Positions 26,796 to 35,773 of a stretch of 64,000 nt of DNA are shown piece by piece. The notes beneath the pieces were generated by a model. The model saw only the letters and a list, made by a program, of their open reading frames with translations. It had not been told where the DNA came from and searched no databases. The stretch is from Rhodococcus oxybenzonivorans (GTDB lineage: Bacteria > Actinomycetota > Actinomycetes > Mycobacteriales > Mycobacteriaceae), in the NCBI RefSeq assembly GCF_003130705.1, contig NZ_CP021354.1, positions 372,001 to 436,000 on the forward strand, given 5' to 3'. The number at the start of each line of letters is the position of its first letter. Within the stretch, counting starts at the first letter, position 1. Position numbers and translations under genes: made by a program.

Positions 26796-27625
26796 CAACC
26801 CTCCTTCCAGACGCCCGCTGCCGCCGCGGCACGGGCGTAGTCGGTGAAGTCCTTCGGTGCCCGTCCGAGAGCCCGCTCCACGCCGTCGGTGAGATATGCA
26901 TTCCGCCCGTCGAGAACGTCCTCGAACAGGTAGGTGAGCAAACCGATCGCATCGGGGGCCAACCCCGCCGCGGCCAGCAGTGACGCATAGTCCGCCGAAG
27001 TGGTGGTGAAATAACGGAAGTCGCGCCCCGTTGCCTCCGAGATTGCGGCGACGGCGTCAGCGAACGACATCAAGCGGGGGCCGGTCACCTCGTACAACTC
27101 GCCCGCGTGTCCGTCCTCGGTGAGTGCGGCGACGGCGATGTCGGCGAGATCGTCGGCGTCGACGAAGGGTTCGAGGACATCGCCGACGGGCAGAGTGAGA
27201 GTTCCGGTGCGCAACGAGTCGGCCATGAAACTTTCACTGAAGTTCTGGCTGAACCAACTCGAGCGAAGGATGGTCCACTCCACGCCCGACTTCTGCACCA
27301 CCTGTTCGCTCCGCTCCGCCTCCGGTTCGCCCCGGCCGGACAACAGGACCAGCCGTTGTGCTCCGGCTGCCACCGCAGTCTCGGTGAAATTCTCGACCAC
27401 CTCGGCGGCCCCCGGCACGGCGAGGTCTGGGTAGTAGGCGATGTACACCGAGTTGATGCCCTCGAGCGCGGGCGTCCACGTGTCTTCGTCGTCCCAGTCG
27501 AAGGGCGGGTGGCCGGATCGTGAACCACTGCGGGCGGGCGCTCCCGCGGCGCCGAGTCCGCGGAGAACGCGACCGCCGATCTTGCCGGTGCCGGTCAGGA
27601 CGAGGGTGGAGGTTGTCGTTGTCAT
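26795..27625 (-). CDS. NmrA-like NAD(P)-binding protein
   Basis: 276 aa. The N-terminal TLVLTGTGKIGGRVLRGLGAAG gives the GxxGxxG dinucleotide motif. No catalytic YxxxK is visible, as expected for NmrA/atypical SDR proteins; SVYIAYYPDLAVPGA and LVLLSGRGEPEAERSEQVVQ follow the family. It may be a redox-sensing or small-molecule reductase. ATG 27625 chosen; 19 extra upstream codons have no family likeness. Likely regulated by the divergent AraC protein. Confidence 0.85.
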   Translation of the reverse strand: MTTTTSTLVLTGTGKIGGRVLRGLGAAGAPARSGSRSGHPPFDWDDEDTWTPALEGINSVYIAYYPDLAVPGAAEVVENFTETAVAAGAQRLVLLSGRGEPEAERSEQVVQKSGVEWTILRSSWFSQNFSESFMADSLRTGTLTLPVGDVLEPFVDADDLADIAVAALTEDGHAGELYEVTGPRLMSFADAVAAISEATGRDFRYFTTTSADYASLLAAAGLAPDAIGLLTYLFEDVLDGRNAYLTDGVERALGRAPKDFTDYARAAAAAGVWKEG

Positions 27626-27706
27626 GCGTCCAGTCAAGACGGAAGTGGTGAGACTATCCATGGTCGAGAAGCGCTCATCCATACGTCAGCGTCTACGATC
27701 GCGTCC

Positions 27707-28678
27707 ATGGATCCCCTCGCCGGTCTCATCAGCGGTCCCCGAGCCACCGGAGCCTTCGTGCTCCGCTCGATCATGGAACCACCGTGGTCGCTGCAGATCG
27801 ACGACCGTGCACCGCTCAGTCTCGTGGCCGTGGGCCGCGGCGAGGCGTGGATCTCCCCCCATGCCGGTGAACCCATCCGGTTGACCGAGGGGGACATCGC
27901 CGTCGTGCGTGGACCGGAACGCTACGTCGTTGCGGACGACCCGGCGAGGGCGCCGCGCGTCGTCATCAATCCCGACCAGAGCTGCACGACGCTGCACGGG
28001 GAACCGCTCGCCGAATCGATGGATCTGGGCGTCCGGACGTGGGGAAACAACCCTAACGGCCGCACCGTGCTGTTGACCGGAACGTATACGACTCCCGGCG
28101 AGATCAGCCGCCGCCTGCTGTCGGCGCTGCCCCCGCTGATAGTGCAACGCCGCACCGACTGGGACTCCCGGCTGGTCACCCTTCTGCACGACGAGGTGGT
28201 GCGCGACGAGCCCGGTCAAGAAGCGGTTCTCGACCGGTTGCTCGATCTACTGCTCATCGCCGTGCTGCGTGCGTGGTTCGCCCGGCCTGCGGTCGAGACG
28301 CCGTCGTGGGTGCGGGCACAGACCGATCCGGTGGTCGGCAAGGCGATGCGCATCCTGCAGAACAATCCGGCGCAACCATGGACCGTCGCTTCGCTTGCCG
28401 CCGAGACCGGGATGTCCCGGGCTGCCCTTGCCCGCAGGTTCACCGAATTGGTCGGGGAGCCGCCGATGACCTACTTGGCCCACTGGCGGCTTGCTCTGGC
28501 CGCCGACCTGCTCCGCGAGCCCGACGCCACCGTGGCCGCGGTTGCGCAACGAGTCGGGTACGGCAGCGGTTTCGCGCTGAGTGCGGCATTCAAGCGAGTA
28601 CGGGGAATGAGCCCCAAAGAACACCGGGAACTGGCCCTATGCGGACGAACCTCGGGAGGAGTATCAGTAGAGGTGTAA
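27707..28678 (+). CDS. AraC family regulator with N-terminal cupin
   Basis: 323 aa. A Cupin_6 (AraC-binding-like) domain occupies about 1-190 (DPLAGLISGPRATGAFVLRS, GRGEAWISPHAGEP). Two helix-turn-helix motifs follow: WTVASLAAETGMSRAALARRF (about 224-244) and VAAVAQRVGYGSGFALSAAFKR (about 275-296). It is a DNA-binding regulator responding to a small molecule. It is divergent, 81 bases away, from the NmrA-DUF1772 pair, its probable target. Confidence 0.92.
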   Translation: MDPLAGLISGPRATGAFVLRSIMEPPWSLQIDDRAPLSLVAVGRGEAWISPHAGEPIRLTEGDIAVVRGPERYVVADDPARAPRVVINPDQSCTTLHGEPLAESMDLGVRTWGNNPNGRTVLLTGTYTTPGEISRRLLSALPPLIVQRRTDWDSRLVTLLHDEVVRDEPGQEAVLDRLLDLLLIAVLRAWFARPAVETPSWVRAQTDPVVGKAMRILQNNPAQPWTVASLAAETGMSRAALARRFTELVGEPPMTYLAHWRLALAADLLREPDATVAAVAQRVGYGSGFALSAAFKRVRGMSPKEHRELALCGRTSGGVSVEV

Positions 28679-28778
28679 TACCACACAGTGCCCAAGCACA
28701 CACCTCGATGACTTGATCTTGTTTGCGAAGCGTACGACCCTGGAAGCAGGAGATTGTCGGCGAGAGGACCGGAACGAC

Positions 28779-29372
28779 ATGTGGAAGAACTCTCGAGCGG
28801 GAGGGCTGCCGCTGCGGCCCGGCTCCACCCGGCGCAACCCTCTGATGCGACGTTCCGACCGCATCGAGAACCTTCTCACGCTCGCAGTGATCGTGCTCGC
28901 CTTTGCGATGCTTCCGCTCGCCATCTTCGCGGGTGCGAAGACCGCCGCCAGTCAAGAGGTGCTGGCCGAGCAGCAGACCTCCGAGTTTCGGACCGTCACC
29001 GCGACCACCCTCGCCGACTCCACAGGCGTGACGATGTCCTCCGACGTCGCACCGTCCGGAGTCGATACCGCCCCGGCCAAGTGGACGTGGGGTGACCAGA
29101 CCCGCCGCGCCGACATCACCGTCGATCCCGCCACTCCCGCCGGCACCGAGGAACAGATCTGGGTCGACGGCGAAGGGAACCTGACCACCCAGCCGATGTC
29201 GGCGTCTGCCGCACGAGTGGCCGGAGTGATCGCCGGACTGTTCACCTGGTTCGTGGTGATGATGATCGCGATGTCCGGATTCCTCATCACCCGGGCGTCC
29301 CTCAACCATGCCCGCGACGCCCAGTGGGACCGCGACCTCCGCCAGTTCCTGGACTCGACCACCCGCCACTGA
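28779..29372 (+). CDS. Rv1733c-like two-helix membrane protein
   Basis: 197 aa. Architecture: basic N-terminus (GSTRRNPLMRRSDRIENLL), helix about 37-57, an extracellular domain of about 90 residues (including PAKWTWGDQTRRADITV), helix about 158-180, and a short cytosolic tail. This is the pattern of mycobacterial Rv1733c-family proteins. ATG 28779 is preferred (GAGGACCGGAA upstream) to ATG 28713. In M. tuberculosis the family member is part of the DosR regulon; I do not see a DosR box here. Function unknown. Confidence 0.8.
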   Translation: MWKNSRAGGLPLRPGSTRRNPLMRRSDRIENLLTLAVIVLAFAMLPLAIFAGAKTAASQEVLAEQQTSEFRTVTATTLADSTGVTMSSDVAPSGVDTAPAKWTWGDQTRRADITVDPATPAGTEEQIWVDGEGNLTTQPMSASAARVAGVIAGLFTWFVVMMIAMSGFLITRASLNHARDAQWDRDLRQFLDSTTRH

Positions 29373-29384
29373 CCGGGCAGCCCC

Positions 29385-29876
29385 TCACAGTCGGTGCAGT
29401 TCGACCTCGCGCAGTTCCCCGTCCCGAACCTCGGCCGTCATGTACGTGCAGAACGGCTGACGACGCCGATCCGTGGGTGACCCCGGATTGAGTAGGCGCA
29501 GACCCGTGTCGGAGACCGTGTCCCACGGAATGTGACTGTGCCCGAAGACGAGAACGTCGGTGTCGGGGTAGGCGGCGGACATCCGCTTGTCCCGGCCGGT
29601 GGACGCCCCGGTCTCGTGCACGACAGTGAAGCGCACCCCCTCCAGTGTCACCTCAGCCGTCTCGGGCATCCGCGCGCGCAGGTCGTCGCCGTCGTTGTTT
29701 CCCCAGCAGGCGACGAGCCGGGTGGACCGTTCCTCGAGGGCATCAAACAGCGCCACGTCCACCCAGTCCCCGGCATGAATGACCACATCGGCCTTGTCGA
29801 CCTCCTCCCAGACGAGGGCGGGAAGATCCCGCGCACGCTTGGGCACATGGGTGTCGGCAAGAAGCAGCAACCTCAT
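29385..29876 (-). CDS. Metallophosphoesterase (YfcE/MJ0936 type)
   Basis: 163 aa. All metal motifs are visible: LLLADTHVPKRA (D-x-H), VIHAGDWVD (GDxxD-type), CWGNNDGDD (GNxD), VVHETG and VFGHSHIPW (GHSH). It is a two-metal phosphodiesterase or phosphatase, with a cytosolic location. Substrate unknown. It lies 12 bases from the convergent Rv1733c-like gene. Confidence 0.9.
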   Translation of the reverse strand: MRLLLLADTHVPKRARDLPALVWEEVDKADVVIHAGDWVDVALFDALEERSTRLVACWGNNDGDDLRARMPETAEVTLEGVRFTVVHETGASTGRDKRMSAAYPDTDVLVFGHSHIPWDTVSDTGLRLLNPGSPTDRRRQPFCTYMTAEVRDGELREVELHRL

Positions 29877-29904
29877 ACCCTGATTGTGCTGTAGTTGTCC
29901 TGGT

Positions 29905-30834
29905 TCAGCTCAGCTGCGGAAGTACCTCGCTCGCGACCAGTTCGAGGTGGTCGAGGTCGCTCAGGTCGAGGGTCTGCAGGTAGATGCGCTGCGATCCCGC
30001 TTCGGTGTAACGGCCGATCTTGTCGACCAGTTCGGCGGGCGACCCGGCGAGTCCGTTCTCCCGCAGTTCGCTCACCTCACGCCCGATGTTCGAGGCCCGT
30101 CGGGACACTTCCTCCTCGGTGCGGCCACAGCACAACACCAGCGCGTTGGAATACACCAACTCGGTGGGGTCGCGGTCGATGGTCTTGCACGCGAGATGGA
30201 CTCGTTCGATGATGTTGCGCGTGTCCTCGATGGAGGCGAAGGGAACGTTGAACTCGTCGGCGTACTTCGCGGCCAGAGCCGGCGTCTTCTTCTTGCCCGC
30301 ACCGCCGATCACGACGGGAGGGCCCTGCGGCTGTCGAGGTTTGGGAAGGGCAGGTGAGTTCTCGATCTGAAAGTGCTTCCCGCTGTACGAGAAGGACTCA
30401 CCACGAGGTGTGCGCCACAGCCCGGTGATCACCGCCAGCGACTCCTCGAGTCGTTCGAAACGCCCTTTCAGCACAGGGAACGGGATGCCGTACGCCTTGT
30501 GCTCTTCCTCGAACCAGCCGGCGCCGATCCCGAGGTCGACGCGTCCACCACTCATGTCGTCGACCTGCGCCACCGAGATGGCCAACGGTCCCGGATGGCG
30601 GAAAGTCGCGGAGGTGACGAGGGTGCCCAACCGGATGGTGGACGTCTCCCGGGCCAGAGCGGCCAAGGTGATCCACGCGTCCGTCGGGCCGGGCAAGCCC
30701 TCACTGTTCATCGCGAGGTAGTGATCGGAGCGGAAAAATGCGCCATAGCCGAATTGTTCGGCGGCCTGCGCCACGGCCAGAAGGTCGGTGTAGGTAGCGC
30801 CCTGCTGAGGTTCGGTGAAGATTCGCAACTCCAT
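29905..30834 (-). CDS. LLM class F420-dependent oxidoreductase
   Basis: 309 aa. Luciferase-like fold signatures: MELRIFTEPQQGATY start, YGAFFRSDHYLAMNS, RLGTLVTSATFRHPGPLA, MSGGRVDLGIGAGWFEEEH and PPVVIGGAGKKK. The family uses coenzyme F420 (present in rhodococci) or FMN. ATG 30834 is chosen as it begins the conserved strand; a GTG at 30843 would add three residues. Substrate unknown. Confidence 0.9.
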   Translation of the reverse strand: MELRIFTEPQQGATYTDLLAVAQAAEQFGYGAFFRSDHYLAMNSEGLPGPTDAWITLAALARETSTIRLGTLVTSATFRHPGPLAISVAQVDDMSGGRVDLGIGAGWFEEEHKAYGIPFPVLKGRFERLEESLAVITGLWRTPRGESFSYSGKHFQIENSPALPKPRQPQGPPVVIGGAGKKKTPALAAKYADEFNVPFASIEDTRNIIERVHLACKTIDRDPTELVYSNALVLCCGRTEEEVSRRASNIGREVSELRENGLAGSPAELVDKIGRYTEAGSQRIYLQTLDLSDLDHLELVASEVLPQLS

Positions 30835-30875
30835 GGCAGCCACTTTGCCCGATGCGTCGTCGGTACGCTGAATTC

Positions 30876-31745
30876 ATGGCCAAGAAGATCCCGCTCTCCC
30901 TGCCGAAACCGCTGGCCGACAGGTTGCCCGACGCACTCGGTGGCGGCGGTGCGGGCGTGGTCCCGGTGGTGCGCCTGCACGGAATGATTGCGTCGGGAGG
31001 CGCCGGTTTCGGGCGGGTCCTGAGCGCGGAGTCGGTCGAGGAACCGCTTCGCCGGGCCTTCACCGCACACGGCGCCAAGGCCGTGGCACTCCTCATCAAC
31101 AGTCCCGGTGGTTCGCCGACGCAGAGTGAGTACATCGGCGCCCGCATACGGCAGCTCGCGTCCGAGCACGAACTGCCGGTGCTTGCGTTCTGTGAAGATG
31201 TCGCGGCGTCCGGCGGATATTGGCTCGCATGTGCGGCCGACGAAATTTATGCCACCGCGACGTCGGTGGTCGGTTCCGTCGGCGTGATCTCGGCGGGGTT
31301 CGGATTCTCGGAACTGATCGACCGCATGGGCATCGAGCGACGGCTGCACTCCGCAGGCGAGGCCAAGGCCCGCCTCGACCCGTTCTTCGCGGAGAAGTCG
31401 GAGGACGTGCGGTGGCTCGAACAGATCCAGGAGGGCATCCACGACGAGTTTCGGAACTGGGTAATCGAACGCCGCGGTGACAAGCTGAAGGCGACCGAGG
31501 AAGAGCTGTTCAACGGCGAAGTGTGGCTGGGCCGACGGGCCGTCGAACTCGGCGTCGTGGACGGAATCGGCACCCTCCGCGAGGTGGTGGAGAAGCGATT
31601 CCCCGACGCCACCATCGAACTGACGGGCCCGCGCCGGTCGCTCTTCGCGAAACTCGGTCTGCCCGCCGCCGGATGGGACGACGCACTGGCAGCCGTGGTC
31701 GGGGCGGCGAGTACCCGTATCGCCTGGTCCCGGTACGGCCTCTGA
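30876..31745 (+). CDS. S49 family serine peptidase (SppA/SohB-like)
   Basis: 289 aa. The nucleophile Ser is in DVAASGGYWLACAADEIYA and the catalytic Lys in SAGEAKARLDPFF, in the Ser-then-Lys order of S49 proteases. LLINSPGGSPTQSE and SVVGSVGVIS are also conserved. No convincing membrane helix, so it resembles the short, soluble SppA forms that degrade signal peptides or act in stress. ATG 30876 gives MAKKIPLSLPKPLADRLP. Confidence 0.9.
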   Translation: MAKKIPLSLPKPLADRLPDALGGGGAGVVPVVRLHGMIASGGAGFGRVLSAESVEEPLRRAFTAHGAKAVALLINSPGGSPTQSEYIGARIRQLASEHELPVLAFCEDVAASGGYWLACAADEIYATATSVVGSVGVISAGFGFSELIDRMGIERRLHSAGEAKARLDPFFAEKSEDVRWLEQIQEGIHDEFRNWVIERRGDKLKATEEELFNGEVWLGRRAVELGVVDGIGTLREVVEKRFPDATIELTGPRRSLFAKLGLPAAGWDDALAAVVGAASTRIAWSRYGL

Positions 31746-31749
31746 TCTC

Positions 31750-31762
31750 CCGGGACGCCCGG
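31750..31762. terminator. Small hairpin between convergent stops
   Basis: CCGGG-ACG-CCCGG lies exactly between the S49 peptidase stop and the glycosyltransferase stop. Five base pairs only, so a weak candidate. Confidence 0.3.
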
Positions 31763-33549
31763 CTACTTCGGTACGACGACCCCGACCGGGCCCACACCCA
31801 CACACACCGACAGGTCAGGAGTCAGCGTCTTCACCCGCAGACTCTGCCCGCCGCCCGTGAGGCGCACGTACACCGAGTTGAGCCCGCGGTGCACCGGCAC
31901 CCGCACGGGATCACCGACCTCCATGGCCACGGAAAGCTCACCGTCCGCACTGGCGAGATAGTTCAGCTGGGCCGTCCACTCCCATCCCGTCAGCGGGCCG
32001 TCGAGAGCGACTGGGACGAAGCTGCGCTGGTCCACCAGATGCCCGCAGTCCGGTACCGTCCCCGGCTCGAGCGACCGCACCCACGTCACCTGCGCGTCGA
32101 CCAACTTCCCGGAGTCGTCGAGCATCCGTAGCCGGTCCGTGCTGTCGGCGAATGCAGGACGGTCCGGGAGGGGCGCGAAGACCCGGCTGACGAGATTGTT
32201 CGGATACGCCACCGGAAGCAGCACCCAGATCGACACCGGTTGTTCGAGCAGGGCTGCGTCCTGATGCTCGGCCAGGGAGGCGCGGGCCGTGGTCAGGTAG
32301 TCGGTGGTCGGGTTCTCCGCCCAGCTCCGCGTGAACGTGTACGTCGACCACAGGCTGCCGACCACGAACGCGGCGACCACGGTCGCCGCCACGACCGGCC
32401 GGGTGAGGAACGGGACCGGGACGGGCCCCCGCGCGGGCGCCCGCACGATCAGCGCGGTACCGATCGCCAACACGACCGCCGTGTCGGTGAAATAGCGCAG
32501 AGTCTGGGCCAGCTCGTAGGTGGTGTCGGCTCCCCATCGGGTGACCACCATCGCGGCCACCGACAGCAGGAAATACCCGGCAGTGAGAATCCACACCGCA
32601 CCGATGCGCCGCTTCGATCGCATCGTCGCAAACACCACAGCGAGAAGAACCAGCCAGCTCACCACCACGAGAGCCGGGGACGGAGACGCCCACGGCGGAC
32701 TCGGAATCCAGCGGTCCCACGTCCACGGCCCCCCGAGCAACGTCGGCACCAGACCCAGCGAGGTCGCGTGGTGGAACAACTGGAACGCCCGAGACGGTCC
32801 TGCCCACTCGAACTGCGACTCCACGGTGAACAGGTACAGCGCCGCCCACCCACCGAGCACCACTCCCGAACCGATCCACAGGGGAGCGCCGCGCCGCAGT
32901 GTGGACCACAGCGGTCGAGGAGCGCCGTCGACGTGGGCGAGCAACGCCACGGTCGCGAACGCCACGAAAGGCACCACCACAGACTTCTCGAAGAAAAGCA
33001 ACCCCGCGACGGTGACGAGGATGGCGGAGATCGCGTATCTGCGTCGTCCCGTCCGGCACAGCTCCAGTGCGTCACCCGCCACCCAGGCCAGCGCGATCTG
33101 CAGAGGTAGTGCGTTGAGCGCCGCCGCCCACCACGCGAACGCGGGCACCGTCAACGGCGTGAACAAATACAGCACCAGAGGGATCAGCACCGCGGGCCGC
33201 AGTCCCAGAATTTTGCGCAACAACCGGAAGACCGCGTAGGACGCCGCCGCCTGGAGCGCGATCATCGTGAGCATCGGCAGGATCCACTGGTAGGGCGCGA
33301 TTCGCGTCGCGATACCGGCGACCAGGAAGGCGCCGGGCATCAAGTGACCGTCGTGGTCGTAGACAAGAAGGTCGGCTGACAGGAGCGGCAGGCTCCCGCC
33401 CCGCCACTGAGGATCAGATCGTCCCAGTAGAAGTCGCTGCGAGCTGCCACCCACGACCGGACGAGTAGCGATACGGCGATGAGGCCCAGAGCCAGGTGGA
33501 GGACGCGGGCGGGTCCGAGCTGCCACCGCGATCCGACGTCGTCCGTCAT
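31763..33549 (-). pseudogene. GT-C-like membrane glycosyltransferase, frameshifted near 33405
   Basis: Two frames are needed. From ATG 33549 the N-terminus reads MTDDVGSRWQLGPARVLHLA through one helix to SDFYWDDLIL, which has the Asp-Asp pair in the first extracytosolic loop typical of GT-C enzymes. The continuation SLPLLSADLLVYDHDGHLMPGAFL lies in the next frame and runs to the stop at 31763. A single missing base in the G/C-rich run AGTGGCGGGGCGGGAGCC would explain this. The rest has about ten helices and a C-terminal beta-rich domain. It may be a true null allele, a sequencing error or programmed shifting. About 595 residues if repaired. Confidence 0.75.
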
Positions 33550-34010
33550 CGTTTTCCGAGATTACAGATCGAGTGGAACCAAACGGCACCGGGCCGCGTC
33601 AGATCAGGTGTCGGGGAAAATCTGCCCCGGCACGCGGTGGGGGAGAAGACGGCCGGTCCGGAGTTTTCGGGTTGCTTCGCGGGCAACCCGGCATGGAGGG
33701 GTAATTCCGGGCCGCGCCGTCGCCCAGCCGAATCGCATCGTTCACCGACCTGCGGTGTCAAGTTCATCCACGGTTGTGGACCGTTCATGTCGAGGCTGTC
33801 AACAACGGAGATTGTCCACGCCTTCTGACCAGGAATTGCGCGGTGTGAGCAGTGTTCATAACTGTGGATGAACCTGTGGAAACTGTGGATAACTCGAGAA
33901 TCCCCGTGGCGCAGCTCACAAAATTGGCGGGAAAAGGACGAATCGGTCGCTGCCCGACCCCAACAGGTGTGTCGTGACAGAATCGGAACTGTGAAGTGGG
34001 TGCGGACGGC
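33550..34010. other. Non-coding region with DnaA-box-like cluster
   Basis: 461 bases without a gene between the glycosyltransferase start and the DUF4328 start. Six sequences close to the 9-mer TTRTCCACA lie in 33764-33892: 33764-33772, 33775-33783 (complement), 33812-33820 (TTGTCCACG), 33863-33871 (TCATCCACA on minus), 33875-33883 and 33884-33892 (TTATCCACA on minus, perfect). The last three are closely spaced tandem copies. The left part (33550-33760) shows nothing beyond a GGTTGC-TTCGCG-GGCAACC hairpin near 33675. This is not beside dnaA or dnaN, so it is not an obvious oriC. Confidence 0.6.
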
Positions 34011-34982
34011 ATGAGCGTCATTCAGGTGTGCGCACGATGCGCCGGCCGGTGGCCAGTTCTCGGCGCCCCGGCACAGTGGTGTCCTCGCTGTCACGGCGTG
34101 CTCCTCGCACCCATCCGGACGGAGCAGCAGCTTTCTCCCGATCAGCGAGGCTTCCGTTGGGTGGCGCGACCACCCCTCCGGCGTGGGGGGCTGGCCGCTG
34201 ATCCACCTGCGCCCAGTCCGACACCCCACTACACCGACGTTCCGCGTTGGGGACTTCAGGACCATGTCGATTCTTCTCCTGGGGGGAGGAACTGGCCGGA
34301 AGCACTCGCCGACAAGGCCGCCACCTTCCTGATCGCCACCGCCGGCCTGTACGCGCTGGCCGTGCCGGCTGAACTGGGTCGCTACGCCGTCCTCGTCTGG
34401 AACAGGACCCGTTTGGTCGACCCGACCGTGCTCGCCGTCTCGGATGTCGCCGTCTTCGTCACCCAAGCCGGTGGAATGCTCTTTGCCCTGCTGTCCGGCA
34501 TCAGTGGCGTGTGCTGGCTGCTGCGGATCCGCCGCCGCACATTCGCCCGGGAGCGTCGGTCGGATCCGCGTTCCGCCGGTGAACTGATCGTCGGCTGCGC
34601 CGTCCCCGGCCTCAACCTGGTGATGCCGGGTGTGTTCCTACTCGAGGTCGTCCGGCGAGATCCCCGAGCTGTCACGCTCGTGCGCGCCTGGTGGGCCATG
34701 TGGGTCTTCGGTGTCGTCCTCCTCGTCTTCAACTGGTTCTGGCGGTCCCGTCCCGGGTTGCAGGCCATGGCTGACGGCGTCCTCCTGTCTGCGTTCACCG
34801 CAATGATCGCGGCGGCCACCGCGCTGCTCGCCCTGCTGGTTCTGCGCAGACTCGAGGGCCGCACTCTGAAGGGGACGAAGGAAGCGGTCACCCGTTGGGT
34901 GATCGCCACCGATCCGCCGTCCGAATCGGAACTACCGGCAAAGAACTCGGGAACACCTGATCAGGAAGCGCTCGCCTCGTGA
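34011..34982 (+). CDS. DUF4328 membrane protein with N-terminal zinc ribbon
   Basis: 323 aa. Two CxxC pairs at the start (VCARCAGRW and WCPRCHG) form a probable zinc ribbon. A Pro-rich linker follows and then four helices with DUF4328 features (ARERRSDPRSAGELIVGCAVPGLNLVMPG). ATG 34011 begins MSVIQVCARC; the upstream GTG adds five residues only. Homologous in position and type to M. tuberculosis Rv3843c. The stop overlaps glpQ1 by 4 bases, so they are co-translated. Confidence 0.85.
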   Translation: MSVIQVCARCAGRWPVLGAPAQWCPRCHGVLLAPIRTEQQLSPDQRGFRWVARPPLRRGGLAADPPAPSPTPHYTDVPRWGLQDHVDSSPGGRNWPEALADKAATFLIATAGLYALAVPAELGRYAVLVWNRTRLVDPTVLAVSDVAVFVTQAGGMLFALLSGISGVCWLLRIRRRTFARERRSDPRSAGELIVGCAVPGLNLVMPGVFLLEVVRRDPRAVTLVRAWWAMWVFGVVLLVFNWFWRSRPGLQAMADGVLLSAFTAMIAAATALLALLVLRRLEGRTLKGTKEAVTRWVIATDPPSESELPAKNSGTPDQEALAS

Positions 34983-35740
34983 GCCCCGATCGGCGCGGAC
35001 CGCTCGTCGTCGCGCATCGTGGTGCGTCCGCAGCCAAGCCCGAACACACCCTCGCCGCGTACGAACTCGCGCTGAGAGAGGGTGCCGACGGGCTCGAATG
35101 CGATGTGCGGCTCACGAAGGACGGCCACCTCGTGTGCGTCCACGATCGCACCATCGATCGCACCTCCGACGGCGTAGGCGTCGTCAGCGAGATGACGCGC
35201 GACGAGCTGGCCCAATATAACTACGGCACCGCCGAAGAGCCCGCCGAACTTCTCGAATTGAGTGCGCTCATCGAGCTCGCTCTCGCCTCGGCGAGGCCCG
35301 TCAAGGTGTTCATCGAAACCAAGCATCCCGTCAGGTTCGGCGGGCTCGTGGAAAGCAAGGTCCTGGCCGAGTTGCAGCGGTTCGGCATCGCGTCCCCGCC
35401 GTCGGCCGACCACTCGCGCGCCGTCGTGATGTCGTTCTCGGCCGGAGCCGTCTGGCGGATCCGGAGATCGGCGCCGATGCTCCCGACCGTGCTGCTGGGG
35501 GAGTCGGCCCGCTATCTCGGCGGAGGAGCGGCCACGACGGTCGGCGCCACCGCGGTGGGTCCCTCGGTCAAGACCCTGCACGAGCACCCCGACATGGTCG
35601 ACAAGGCCGCGGCCGCAGGACGGGCCACCTACTGCTGGACCGTCGACGATCGGACCGATGTCGCTCTGTGTCGCGAACTCGGCGTCAGCTGGGTGGCTAC
35701 CAACCACCCCGGGCGCACCAAGAATTGGCTGGCCTCCTGA
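34979..35740 (+). CDS. glpQ1: Glycerophosphodiester phosphodiesterase
   Basis: 253 aa GDPD domain. VVAHRGASAAKPEHTLAAY gives catalytic His and the HRG motif, GLECDVRLTKDGHLVCVHD the metal ligands and second His, and VFIETKHP the third region. It hydrolyses glycerophosphodiesters to glycerol-3-phosphate and an alcohol. No signal peptide, so cytosolic. GTG 34979 overlaps the DUF4328 stop. Same neighbour order as Rv3842c. Confidence 0.92.
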   Translation: MSPDRRGPLVVAHRGASAAKPEHTLAAYELALREGADGLECDVRLTKDGHLVCVHDRTIDRTSDGVGVVSEMTRDELAQYNYGTAEEPAELLELSALIELALASARPVKVFIETKHPVRFGGLVESKVLAELQRFGIASPPSADHSRAVVMSFSAGAVWRIRRSAPMLPTVLLGESARYLGGGAATTVGATAVGPSVKTLHEHPDMVDKAAAAGRATYCWTVDDRTDVALCRELGVSWVATNHPGRTKNWLAS

Positions 35741-35773
35741 CCGAGGCTCTTCCGGCGTGTAGGTTTTGGCGTC

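Noticed and set aside
28679..28778. DosR box before the Rv1733c-like gene
   Set aside because: No sequence near the 20-base DosR consensus was found in the interval.
33764..33892. Reading the DnaA-box cluster as the chromosomal origin
   Set aside because: No dnaA, dnaN or rpmH nearby and no obvious AT-rich unwinding region; kept only as a DnaA-binding candidate.
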